From the NCBI GenBank assembly GCA_011049795.1, contig DRHD01000119.1, positions 1 to 11,826 on the forward strand: a stretch of DNA of 11,826 bases, read 5' to 3'. Both the position numbers and the translations under genes were made by a program. The notes under the pieces were generated by a model. That model was not told the origin of the DNA, made no database searches, and saw nothing but the letters and a program-made list of their open reading frames with translations. This DNA is from Porticoccus sp. GTDB taxonomy: Bacteria; Pseudomonadota; Gammaproteobacteria; Pseudomonadales; Porticoccaceae. Every line of letters starts with the position of its first letter. The first letter of the stretch is position 1. Positions 7,701 through 11,826 of the stretch are shown here, in pieces.

Positions 7701-7798
7701 AAATAGAACACCTGAAATCAAACACTGAGTTATTGACCCATCATTTACAGAGTGCTCAGTTGAAATTGGATGCACTGCGAGTAATTATCACTGTATAA
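4790..7798 (+). CDS. rapA: RNA polymerase-associated ATPase RapA (HepA)
   Basis: RapA is a Swi2/Snf2 ATPase that binds RNA polymerase and helps release it from post-termination complexes. The 1002-residue protein matches E. coli RapA end to end: N-terminal Tudor-like domains (GQRWISNTEPELGLG near 9-23), motif I DEVGLGKT at 178-185, DEAHH at 308-312, TATP at 341-344, the block SEIGSEGRNFQFA in motif V, motif VI QRIGRLDRIGQ at 621-631, and the C-terminal segment with VNPNIRQDE. It is about 34 residues longer than E. coli RapA. Much of the excess is an acidic insertion at 240-271 (16 of 32 residues Asp or Glu) and a repetitive linker at 428-440. The start is TTG at 4790, with GGAG about eight bases upstream; it gives an N-terminus close to that of E. 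coli. It is divergent from rlmA. The second FKBP gene follows after 57 bases. Confidence 0.97.
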   Translation: MAAPEFIPGQRWISNTEPELGLGIVVEYANRRVTLSFPAASEQRTYAAGSAPLSRVEYPVGECITSADGEQLKVTELQERAGCILYIGENDNGDAVELEELDLDSFVRFSKPQDRMFAGQIEKSSSFELRVATLEHRHSHQQSDAFGLLGGRVQLLPHQLYIANQVGQRHAPRVLLADEVGLGKTIEAGLVLHQQLISGRASRALIVVPDSLVHQWLVEMLRRFNLRFTILDEARCLALEEVDTDDDLFGLDDPTDDLRDELVEDQSLEIDNPFETSQLVLCSLSFLTEHVGRHIQALEAQWDLMIVDEAHHLTWSEQKVSPEYACIEALAQKIPGLLLLTATPEQLGVEGHFARLRLLDPDRYFDLQKFSEEEACYRPVSDLVQQLLADDVTVQLQDNPELKKQLTEYLGDKTATELTSSPETGSDQQGIGQKGVQQGIDDAIDSLLDRHGTGRVLFRNTRETVEGFRERHLNAHPLEAPAQFVEASSSATLEELLHPELLLSHSVLGDELWTISDPRVAWLVEWLAENRDEKVLVICARASTAQTLEEYLRLRKGVQSAVFHEGLGLVARDRAAAYFADEDERAQVLVCSEIGSEGRNFQFARHLVLFDLPLNPDLLEQRIGRLDRIGQRHDVQIHVPYYAADPSSEGKQNAQEVLLNWYHHGLNAFERVCPIGQAMYQQFEESLRHCLTAGCEDEMELLIGQTHLATENTLKKLHEGRDRLLELNSCNTRRADDIVDALLAATQMRELAEYMDRLFDQFGVEQEFHSADSIVLHPGDHMVCDSFPGLPSDGMTGTYHRTKALSREDMQFLTWEHPMVSGAIDMVLEGDFGNTALCTIKLPPLKPGTLLLETIYTVHCPAPKHLQLHRYLHQPMVRIVVDIKNNNLSKVLTFERLSSLAKSVKGRTGVDIVRHARPEITQMIAQTDKISGAQQEEIISAAMTQMTHEQQVELSRLTALAEVNPNIRQDEIEHLKSNTELLTHHLQSAQLKLDALRVIITV
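6071..6109 (+). repeat. Short in-frame repeats in a rapA linker
   Basis: Three successive units of 15, 12 and 12 bases, each starting with CAG, encode QQGIG, QKGV and QQGI (residues 428-440 of RapA). They sit between the two RecA-like halves, just before the conserved DRHGTGRVLFRNTRE block, in a region that is variable between species. They look like a slippage-derived, glutamine- and glycine-rich linker. Confidence 0.55.
7760..7788 (+). promoter_or_regulatory. Weak candidate promoter for the FKBP-efpL pair
   Basis: TTGAAA (7760-7765, five of six to consensus) is followed after 17 bases by AATTAT (7783-7788, four of six), inside the 3' end of rapA. A start near 7795 would give a leader of about 60 bases before the FKBP ATG at 7856. 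The region is AT-rich, so chance matches are likely, and read-through from rapA is an equally good explanation. Confidence 0.22.
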
Positions 7799-7855
7799 AG
7801 CAGGCGTAGTTCATGACGACCATTAGTTATTAACATAAGTTTTTAAAGAGTATCG

Positions 7856-8338
7856 ATGAAAATAGAACATAACTCAGTGGTGAAATTCCACTACCGTCTA
7901 CGAGATGAATCCGGTGTGGAAATGGAGCACTCTCACGATGGAGAGCCCAATATTTATATGCATGGCCATCGCGGAATTACTCCCGGTCTTGAAGCGGCGC
8001 TGACCGATAAAGAGGTGGGTGACGTGTTTAGTGTGACCCTGCCACCAGAGAAAGGGTTTGGTCTCCGAGAGGAGGGCAGAGAACAGCGAGTACCCATCAA
8101 GCATTTGCTGGGGAAAGTTAAGCCAAAAGTCGGTATGGTGGTGTCTGTTCAGACAGAGGCTGGCCCTCGCCAGGCTGTGGTGATTAAGCTGGGTAAGTTC
8201 AATGTGGATTTGGACACCAACCATCCACTGGCGGGTAAAACGGTTACCTTTGATATTGAAATTGTTGACGTGCGTGAAGCAACGTCAGAAGAAATTGCGC
8301 ATGGTCATCCTCACGGGGATGGTGGTTGCCAACACTAA
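7856..8338 (+). CDS. SlyD-like FKBP-type peptidyl-prolyl cis-trans isomerase, copy 2
   Basis: A second cytosolic SlyD-type prolyl isomerase, also 160 residues and gap-free against the copy at 1970. It keeps the HGH segment (36-38) and the PGLE motif (43-46, Gly44 intact) but has Phe68 (GFG) where copy 1 and E. coli SlyD have Tyr. The insert-in-flap (about 73-125) differs strongly from copy 1, while residues 111-160 are about 80% identical. The C-terminal tail (149-160) has four histidines plus Cys158, a short version of the metal-binding tail of SlyD. AAAGAG about five bases before the ATG serves as ribosome-binding site. efpL starts 21 bases after the stop, so the two genes are very likely co-transcribed, perhaps with rapA as well. 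Family is secure; substrate preference is unknown. Confidence 0.93.
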   Translation: MKIEHNSVVKFHYRLRDESGVEMEHSHDGEPNIYMHGHRGITPGLEAALTDKEVGDVFSVTLPPEKGFGLREEGREQRVPIKHLLGKVKPKVGMVVSVQTEAGPRQAVVIKLGKFNVDLDTNHPLAGKTVTFDIEIVDVREATSEEIAHGHPHGDGGCQH

Positions 8339-8359
8339 TTTAAAATAGGGGAAACGCCC

Positions 8360-8926
8360 GTGCCAAAGGCGAACGAATTAAAAAAAGGGATGGTTGTTGA
8401 GATAAACGGCGCACCTCATTCAGTAAAACAGGTAGAGGCGAAAAGCCCTTCTTCTCGTGGTGCATCCACCCTGTACAAGATTCGTTTTACCAATCTAAAA
8501 ACCCGTCAGAAACTGGATGAATCCTATAAGGGAGATGATCTTCTCAAAGACGCTGATTGTGTCCGTGTACCGTTGCAGTATTCCTATCTGGATGGCGACA
8601 CCTACATGTTTATGAATTCAGAAGACTATAGCCAATACGGATTGAATGCCGATGAGATTGAAGACCAACTTGGATATATTACTGAAGGGTTGGCAGACAT
8701 CGTAGGCTTGGTAATGGATGGTGCGTTGTTGGGTATTGAGCTGCCCCAATCCATTATTGTGGAGGTGGTGGATACTGCACCTGGCATTAAAGGCGCCACC
8801 GCCGCTGGGCGCAGTAAGCCAGCAACCCTCTCTACCGGGCTGGAGATACAAGTACCAGAATATCTGGAGACAGGGGGAATGGTGAAGGTGAATACTGTGA
8901 CTGGGAAATTTATGTCACGAGCTTGA
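8360..8926 (+). CDS. efpL: Elongation factor P-like protein EfpL (YeiP)
   Basis: EfpL is a paralogue of elongation factor P that binds between the P and E sites of the ribosome and relieves stalling at proline-rich and some other motifs. The 188 residues give three beta-barrel domains (about 1-65, 66-127 and 128-188). The tip of the first domain reads SPSSRGAST with Arg33, the position and residue typical of EfpL, rather than the modified lysine or arginine context of classical EF-P. The C-terminal block VDTAPGIKGATAAGRSKPATLSTG is typical of EfpL. The start is GTG at 8360, with AGGGGA about eight bases upstream; the next residues (PKANELKKGM) match the E. coli N-terminus. It follows an FKBP gene by 21 bases and is convergent with the cupin gene. 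No EF-P lysyltransferase-type modification gene is visible here. Confidence 0.96.
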   Translation: MPKANELKKGMVVEINGAPHSVKQVEAKSPSSRGASTLYKIRFTNLKTRQKLDESYKGDDLLKDADCVRVPLQYSYLDGDTYMFMNSEDYSQYGLNADEIEDQLGYITEGLADIVGLVMDGALLGIELPQSIIVEVVDTAPGIKGATAAGRSKPATLSTGLEIQVPEYLETGGMVKVNTVTGKFMSRA

Positions 8927-8972
8927 TGGCCTTAAGAGCGACCCCTTTTTTTATAGGGCTAATTTTATGGGC

Positions 8973-9371
8973 CTAGTTGACCTTAACCCTATCCTTACCT
9001 AAAAATTCCGGTGCCTGAACTGAAAGTACTTTCAATGGCATAGATGAGGTGACCGTCACCGCATGGGGTGTGCCCTCTGGAACATTAATGTAATCCCCCG
9101 GCCCAATATCAAAACTCTCTTCACCCAATTGAAAAGTCCCTGATCCCTCCAGTACATAAAGTGTTTCTGTGTGTACCAAATGCTTGTGAAGAGGCACTTG
9201 CTGTTTCACGAAGACAATGAAATCGGTTGAATGGATATCACTGGAAATTTTCACTACATGAATATTCTCAAGGTTCGAAGGTGGGGTTATTTCGGATAAC
9301 ACCAGCTTGTCTGCATTGGCTTGGCCTAGACAAAACAATAGGGATAAAAATAGAACGGGTTTAGTATTCAT
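8973..9371 (-). CDS. Secreted small cupin-domain protein
   Basis: A 132-residue protein with a signal peptide (1-20, hydrophobic core VLFLSLLFCLG, cleavage after ANA) and one cupin barrel. Cupin motif 1 supplies His62, His64 and Glu69 (HKHLVHTETLYVLEG), and motif 2 (GDYINVPEGTPH) supplies His103, the usual four metal ligands. It should fold in the periplasm and may bind a metal and a small ligand or act as a dioxygenase or isomerase; nothing here decides which. I chose the ATG at 9371 because it places the signal peptide directly at the N-terminus and has GGA seven bases upstream. An in-frame ATG at 9389 would add six residues but has no ribosome-binding site. It lies 41 bases downstream of the small lysine-rich gene on the same strand and is convergent with efpL. 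Confidence 0.85.
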   Translation of the reverse strand: MNTKPVLFLSLLFCLGQANADKLVLSEITPPSNLENIHVVKISSDIHSTDFIVFVKQQVPLHKHLVHTETLYVLEGSGTFQLGEESFDIGPGDYINVPEGTPHAVTVTSSMPLKVLSVQAPEFLGKDRVKVN

Positions 9372-9412
9372 GGTGGATTCCAGGCACATAGGGCTTAGTT
9401 AGCGCAGGGTAA

Positions 9413-9727
9413 CTATTCCTCAACCCATACCTTTCGAAGTGGTTCTCCAAAATCATCATAGATAACTTTTTCACGGCGCTTTTTCCCTGTTGGCTTTTTC
9501 GTCCCGGGTTTTTTCTGGCGTGAGTCTAGTGCGGCGACGACTTCTGGAATAGGGGTGCGATTGGTTTTTGGCCCATCGAAGAGTGGGGTTTGAAGGCTTT
9601 CGTTTGGGTTGACTCGGCCACTGAGCCCACGGGGAATCTGATTGATTTCACCACCTTGACGGGTGTAGTCATCAATCTGATTTTGCAGTTCGATGCGTAA
9701 ATCAGCTTTGGTAGGAAGTTTTTTCAC
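9413..9727 (-). CDS. Small lysine-rich protein of unknown function
   Basis: I do not recognise this 104-residue protein. Residues 5-30 look helical and end in an RQGGEINQIPRG segment; a loosely similar GG-x-I/V-x-x-I pattern occurs in the SutA family of small RNA-polymerase-binding proteins, but the resemblance is too short to assign. Residues 70-87 are very basic (KKPG, TKKPTGKKRREK), and the C-terminus (YDDFGEPLRKVWVEE) is acidic and aromatic. No signal peptide or membrane segment is present. The start is GTG at 9727; there is no other start between it and an upstream in-frame TGA, and the best purine-rich site (GAGG) is far (about 14 bases). It follows rnm by 75 bases and precedes the cupin. 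A nucleic-acid- or ribosome-associated role would suit the charge and the neighbour, but that is only inference. Confidence 0.75.
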   Translation of the reverse strand: MKKLPTKADLRIELQNQIDDYTRQGGEINQIPRGLSGRVNPNESLQTPLFDGPKTNRTPIPEVVAALDSRQKKPGTKKPTGKKRREKVIYDDFGEPLRKVWVEE

Positions 9728-9738
9728 AGTATTTAGCC

Positions 9739-9777
9739 AGCCCTCAACCGATCAAGTATACCACCGGTTAGGGGGCT
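9739..9777. other. Imperfect inverted repeat between rnm and the small basic gene
   Basis: AGCCCTCAACCG (9739-9750) can pair with CGGTTAGGGGGCT (9765-9777) around a 14-base loop, with one mismatch and one wobble. It lies in the 75-base spacer on the minus strand. No run of T follows on either strand, so it is not a standard intrinsic terminator. It could be an RNA-processing or partial read-through structure that separates the expression of rnm from its downstream neighbour. Confidence 0.35.
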
Positions 9778-9802
9778 TTCGGGACTGTCATTGCGGTCAA
9801 TT

Positions 9803-10636
9803 CTACCAATGCTCCCATACCGCTGGGCAGTCTGCCGGGTACTCTGAGTATCGGCCCAATTCTGCCCATTGTTGGTTCGGCTGGTGGAAGTCTGAGCCGC
9901 AGGAACCCAGTAAGTTTTTCTCGCGACAGAGACTAGCCAAGTCCTGTGTAACGGAAGGAGTCTGTTTGCCCGATACCACCTCCATGCCCTGACCTCCTGC
10001 TTCAATAAGATCGTCCAGCAGTCGTTTTAATTTGGTGCGAGTGAGTTTGTACTTGGTGGGGTGTGCCAATACGGCGGTGCCGCCAGCGTCTCGTATCCAC
10101 TGAATCACCTGAGGTAGATCGGCCCACAGTTGTTTGATGTCGCCTGGTTTTCCGGCGCCAAGGTACTTCTTAAAGGCTTGTTTGATATTGCTGACCACAC
10201 CGGTATTCACTAGGTGCTGGGCAAAGTGTGGGCGGCCCACATTATCGTTATGGGCAATGGCAGTGGCGCCGTCCAGTGCACCTTGAAACCCCATTTGATG
10301 AAGTTTTTTGGCAATTAGTACGGCACGTTCTTGTCTGGCCTGATGTTGAAAGGCAACGCCTTCCTGTAAAGCATCGTTCTCTAGTTGAATATTCAAACCA
10401 ACGATATGTATGTTGATGTTCTGCCACTGGGTAGAAAACTCGATGCCGGGGATGATTTTAATCGGTTGCTGGTCCAGCGGGCCAAGCTGCTGGTAGGCGT
10501 TGATGGTGTCGTGGTCGGTAATAGCTAGCGCATCTACACCCATTTCGGCGGCACGATTAACCAGCTCTATGGGGGAGAGTGCACCATCGGAGCAGGTGGT
10601 ATGGCAGTGTAGATCGTACTTTATGGGCTGAGTCAT
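9803..10636 (-). CDS. rnm: 5'-3' exoribonuclease Rnm (RNase AM; TrpH/YciV, PHP domain)
   Basis: Rnm removes the last nucleotides from the 5' ends of rRNA precursors in E. coli and also hydrolyses short 3',5'-phosphorylated nucleotides. The 277-residue protein carries the PHP metal site in order: DLHCH at 8-12 (H10, H12), D17 in SDG, DHD at 41-43, E66 in GIEFS, H77 in IHIVGLN, H192 in LAHP, and D249 and H251 in GSDFH. It aligns with E. coli YciV over nearly its whole length (293 residues there). The ATG at 10636 stands only seven codons before the PHP motif, and no usual start codon is visible in frame just upstream. No Shine-Dalgarno sequence precedes it; instead TATAAT lies six bases upstream. 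It is divergent from sprT and followed by a small basic protein gene. Confidence 0.95.
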   Translation of the reverse strand: MTQPIKYDLHCHTTCSDGALSPIELVNRAAEMGVDALAITDHDTINAYQQLGPLDQQPIKIIPGIEFSTQWQNINIHIVGLNIQLENDALQEGVAFQHQARQERAVLIAKKLHQMGFQGALDGATAIAHNDNVGRPHFAQHLVNTGVVSNIKQAFKKYLGAGKPGDIKQLWADLPQVIQWIRDAGGTAVLAHPTKYKLTRTKLKRLLDDLIEAGGQGMEVVSGKQTPSVTQDLASLCREKNLLGSCGSDFHQPNQQWAELGRYSEYPADCPAVWEHW

Positions 10637-10642
10637 ACCACG

Positions 10643-10648
10643 ATTATA
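10643..10648 (-). promoter_or_regulatory. Exact TATAAT -10 element next to the rnm start
   Basis: On the minus strand TATAAT is followed by six bases (CGTGGT) and then the rnm ATG. With the normal distance from -10 to transcription start, the A of the ATG would be +1. No good -35 is seen (AACAGA at 17-base spacing), and no extended TG. An upstream promoter with an ordinary leader is the alternative. Confidence 0.45.
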
Positions 10649-10734
10649 GCGGGTAATGGTTTGTCTCTGTTTTATAGAGTGGTTTTTTTAGAGCATTTTT
10701 TTACCACAGCTATTTTCCAATGCGATTTTATTAA

Positions 10735-10740
10735 TATAAT
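10735..10740 (+). promoter_or_regulatory. Exact TATAAT -10 element next to the sprT start
   Basis: TATAAT is followed by six bases (GCTGCG) and then the ATG at 10747, the same geometry as at the divergent rnm gene. The -35 is weak (TTTTCC at 10713-10718 with a 16-base spacer). No Shine-Dalgarno sequence lies before the ATG. Initiation at the A of the ATG would give a leaderless mRNA for the sprT operon. Confidence 0.45.
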
Positions 10741-10746
10741 GCTGCG

Positions 10747-11364
10747 ATGGATTATGTCATTCCCATTAGCGAAACCCAGCAGCGTGAAGTGATTAAGCAG
10801 ACCGAGCACTTCATTCGGCGTGGTACTGAATTGTTTCACCAAGACTTTGCGGTTATTCCTGTGGTCTTTGACCTCCGTGGTCGTACGGCGGGAATGTATA
10901 AGGTGACGGGCAGGGAAAAAGGCTGGGATTGGGGTAAGGGTGGGGGTAAAGGAAGGCTCTGGGGTAAAGGAGGCGGTAAATCGAAAAACCGACAGATTCG
11001 CTATAACCCCTGGATATTTTCTAAGTATTACGAAGAAAACCTGACGGTAACAGTACCTCACGAAGTGGCACACTATTTAGTTGATTGTCTCTATGGCCTG
11101 AACCGGGGTGGCCTGCGCGGAGTTCGTCCCCATGGCGCTGAATGGAAGGCAGTGATGGATACCTTCGGCGTGGACAGTAGTGTCACCGCCAAGTTTGATC
11201 TTGTGGGTATTCCCACTCGACAGCATCAGCAGTTTGGCTATCGTTGTGATTGTAAAACCCACCAGATCGGCATTCGTCGTCATAACAAAGTGTTGCGAGG
11301 TGAAGCCAGCTACCTTTGCCGTCACTGTGGTGATGCATTAACGCAGGTGGTGGAAGCGTCATGA
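10747..11364 (+). CDS. sprT: SprT-family zinc metallopeptidase-like protein with a Gly/Lys insertion
   Basis: SprT-family proteins have a zincin-type metallopeptidase fold; the biochemical role of bacterial SprT is not established, although eukaryotic relatives (Spartan) cleave DNA-protein crosslinks. Here HEVAH at 105-109 supplies two zinc histidines and the catalytic glutamate, His129 in RPHG is the likely third ligand, and a C-terminal zinc ribbon is formed by C167, C169, C191 and C194 (YRCDC and CRHCG). The protein has 205 residues against about 165 in E. coli. Most of the difference is an insertion at about 54-80, between LRGRTAG and NRQIRYNP, that contains the heptad WGKGGGK twice. The ATG at 10747 is preceded by TATAAT and no ribosome-binding site. 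The stop overlaps the next ATG in ATGA, so the GIY-YIG gene is probably translationally coupled. Confidence 0.9.
   Translation: MDYVIPISETQQREVIKQTEHFIRRGTELFHQDFAVIPVVFDLRGRTAGMYKVTGREKGWDWGKGGGKGRLWGKGGGKSKNRQIRYNPWIFSKYYEENLTVTVPHEVAHYLVDCLYGLNRGGLRGVRPHGAEWKAVMDTFGVDSSVTAKFDLVGIPTRQHQQFGYRCDCKTHQIGIRRHNKVLRGEASYLCRHCGDALTQVVEAS
10930..10980 (+). repeat. 21-bp direct repeat encoding WGKGGGK twice in sprT
   Basis: Bases 10930-10950 and 10960-10980 each encode Trp-Gly-Lys-Gly-Gly-Gly-Lys and are separated by nine bases (Gly-Arg-Leu). The two 21-mers differ at three positions, all third codon positions, so both heptapeptides are identical. The insertion is absent from E. coli SprT. Confidence 0.85.
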
Positions 11365-11708
11365 GTACCACACCTTGGTACGTCTATATGATTCAGGCCA
11401 GCGATGGCTCTCTCTATACGGGTATTACCACGGATGTGGACCGCCGCTTTCAGGAGCACCTGGGTGGTAATGAGGGCGGGAAACTGGGTGCAAAAAAGGG
11501 GGCAAAAAAGGGTGCTAAGTATTTTCAGGGCCGCAAGCCTGAAAAAGTGGTGTATACCGAACAGGGCCATGACCGGAGTAGTGCTTCAAAGCGGGAAGCG
11601 GAGATTAAGCGATTGCGGCGTGAACAAAAGCTGGCATTAGTGGCAGGCCAGAGCGGACTGATCAACAAGTGCATTGAAAAAGCAGGGGCAAATCAGGATG
11701 AAGATTAG
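11361..11708 (+). CDS. GIY-YIG nuclease-superfamily protein (YhbQ/UPF0213-like)
   Basis: A 115-residue protein with a single GIY-YIG domain, the fold of UvrC and of several homing and repair nucleases; small YhbQ-like members may act in DNA repair but are poorly characterised. Visible are the first motif WYVYMI at 6-11, LYTGIT at 18-23, Arg28 as the catalytic arginine, the conserved GAKYFQGR block at 51-58 and Glu79 as the likely metal ligand within SKREAEIKRL. Family members usually carry a single GAKY; here it is preceded by two extra GAKK units (43-50), coded by 12-bp tandem repeats that hold two slippery heptamers. The start overlaps the sprT stop (ATGA), and its own stop lies 11 bases inside the next gene, so three genes appear translationally coupled. 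Domain assignment is firm; the substrate is unknown. Confidence 0.9.
   Translation: MSTTPWYVYMIQASDGSLYTGITTDVDRRFQEHLGGNEGGKLGAKKGAKKGAKYFQGRKPEKVVYTEQGHDRSSASKREAEIKRLRREQKLALVAGQSGLINKCIEKAGANQDED
11487..11545 (+). other. Tandem A_AAA_AAG heptamers followed by an inverted repeat
   Basis: Two 12-bp units (11487-11498 and 11499-11510) each contain GCA AAA AAG in the reading frame, giving zero-frame heptamers A_AAA_AAG at 11492-11498 and 11504-11510. The second is preceded by the purine-rich AAGGGGG. A perfect 8-bp inverted repeat, TTTTCAGG (11522-11529) with CCTGAAAA (11538-11545), begins 11 bases downstream of the second heptamer. A -1 shift at either site would meet TAA at 11516-11518, giving a product of roughly 50 residues without Glu79. 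This has the parts of the dnaX-type frameshift signal, although the spacer is longer than usual. Confidence 0.45.
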
Positions 11709-11826
11709 CCATAACCCGGATCAACAAGCATTTGTTATCGCATTAGGGGATACACAGGCTGTTCTGAATTACCGTCTGTTGCCGGCGAGTACTGGGAATG
11801 CGGGTGGTGTGGACTTTACCCAAACC
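11698..11826 (+). CDS. Small GNAT-like N-acetyltransferase, 5' part only
   Basis: An open frame of 43 codons runs from the ATG at 11698 to the end of the window. It begins MKISHNPDQQAFVIALGDTQ and contains AVLNYRL and, at the edge, VDFTQT. This pattern (a short first strand, a second strand ending in a tyrosine, then D-F-x-x-T before an expected valine-proline) is that of the small YjdJ-type acetyltransferases in the GNAT superfamily (COG2388). The acetyl-CoA-binding loop would lie beyond the edge, so the call rests on the N-terminus only. The start overlaps the GIY-YIG gene by 11 bases, with a GGGG ribosome-binding site about nine bases upstream, which makes it the third gene of the sprT operon. 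Confidence 0.6.
   Translation, partial: MKISHNPDQQAFVIALGDTQAVLNYRLLPASTGNAGGVDFTQT

Noticed and set aside
8380..8386. A_AAA_AAA slippery heptamer near the efpL start
   Set aside because: It arises from the conserved Leu-Lys-Lys-Gly residues of the EfpL N-terminus, and no downstream structure or useful alternative frame is apparent.
8927..8972. A bidirectional terminator between efpL and the cupin gene
   Set aside because: A T7 run (8946-8952) exists, but I find no stem longer than about four pairs directly before it on either strand.
9372..9389. Upstream ATG for the cupin at 9389
   Set aside because: It would place six extra residues before the signal peptide and has no ribosome-binding site, while the ATG at 9371 has GGA at a suitable distance.
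10672..11073. A 133-codon minus-strand frame over the sprT start
   Set aside because: It overlaps the SprT coding region, including its catalytic motif, and its sequence resembles no family. It reflects the Gly/Lys repeat read backwards.

Overview
This window looks like an ordinary chromosomal stretch of a gammaproteobacterium, with no sign of plasmid, phage or insertion-sequence genes. LipA, RapA, RlmA, EfpL, Rnm (TrpH/YciV) and SprT are all of the gammaproteobacterial type and align along their length with what I remember of the Escherichia coli or Pseudomonas proteins. A marine, Cellvibrionales- or Oceanospirillales-like host would fit, but that is a guess. There are 12 complete protein genes and one gene cut by the right edge. 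I see no rRNA, tRNA, CRISPR or mobile element, and no gene-free stretch longer than about 130 bases.

Layout. 36-2452 (+): lipA, an orphan ABC ATPase and a first SlyD-like FKBP prolyl isomerase. 2449-4692 (-): rlmA, then an outer-membrane porin whose stop codon interlocks with that of the FKBP gene. 4790-8926 (+): rapA, a second SlyD-like FKBP and efpL. 8973-10636 (-): rnm, a small lysine-rich protein of unknown function, and a secreted cupin. 10747-11826 (+): a SprT-family zinc protein, a GIY-YIG protein and the start of a small GNAT-like acetyltransferase, each overlapping the next by a few bases.

How the genes relate. Much of the window serves RNA and protein synthesis: RapA recycles RNA polymerase, RlmA methylates 23S rRNA, Rnm trims rRNA 5' ends, EfpL rescues ribosomes stalled at prolines, and the two FKBPs isomerise prolyl bonds. 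An FKBP gene 21 bases before efpL puts two proline-directed activities in one likely transcript. The two FKBP copies are about 56% identical and differ in complementary ways at their presumed active sites.

The most unusual features are these. (1) Short tandem repeats of 12-21 bp recur in unrelated places: the lipA-ABC spacer, the rlmA 3' end, a rapA linker, an insertion in sprT and an insertion in the GIY-YIG gene. (2) The GIY-YIG repeat creates two in-frame A_AAA_AAG heptamers (the dnaX-type slippery site), followed by a perfect 8-bp inverted repeat and a -1-frame stop. (3) The divergent rnm and sprT genes each have an exact TATAAT six bases before their ATG and no Shine-Dalgarno sequence, as expected of leaderless mRNAs. 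All of these are readings of the sequence by eye; no search or folding was run.
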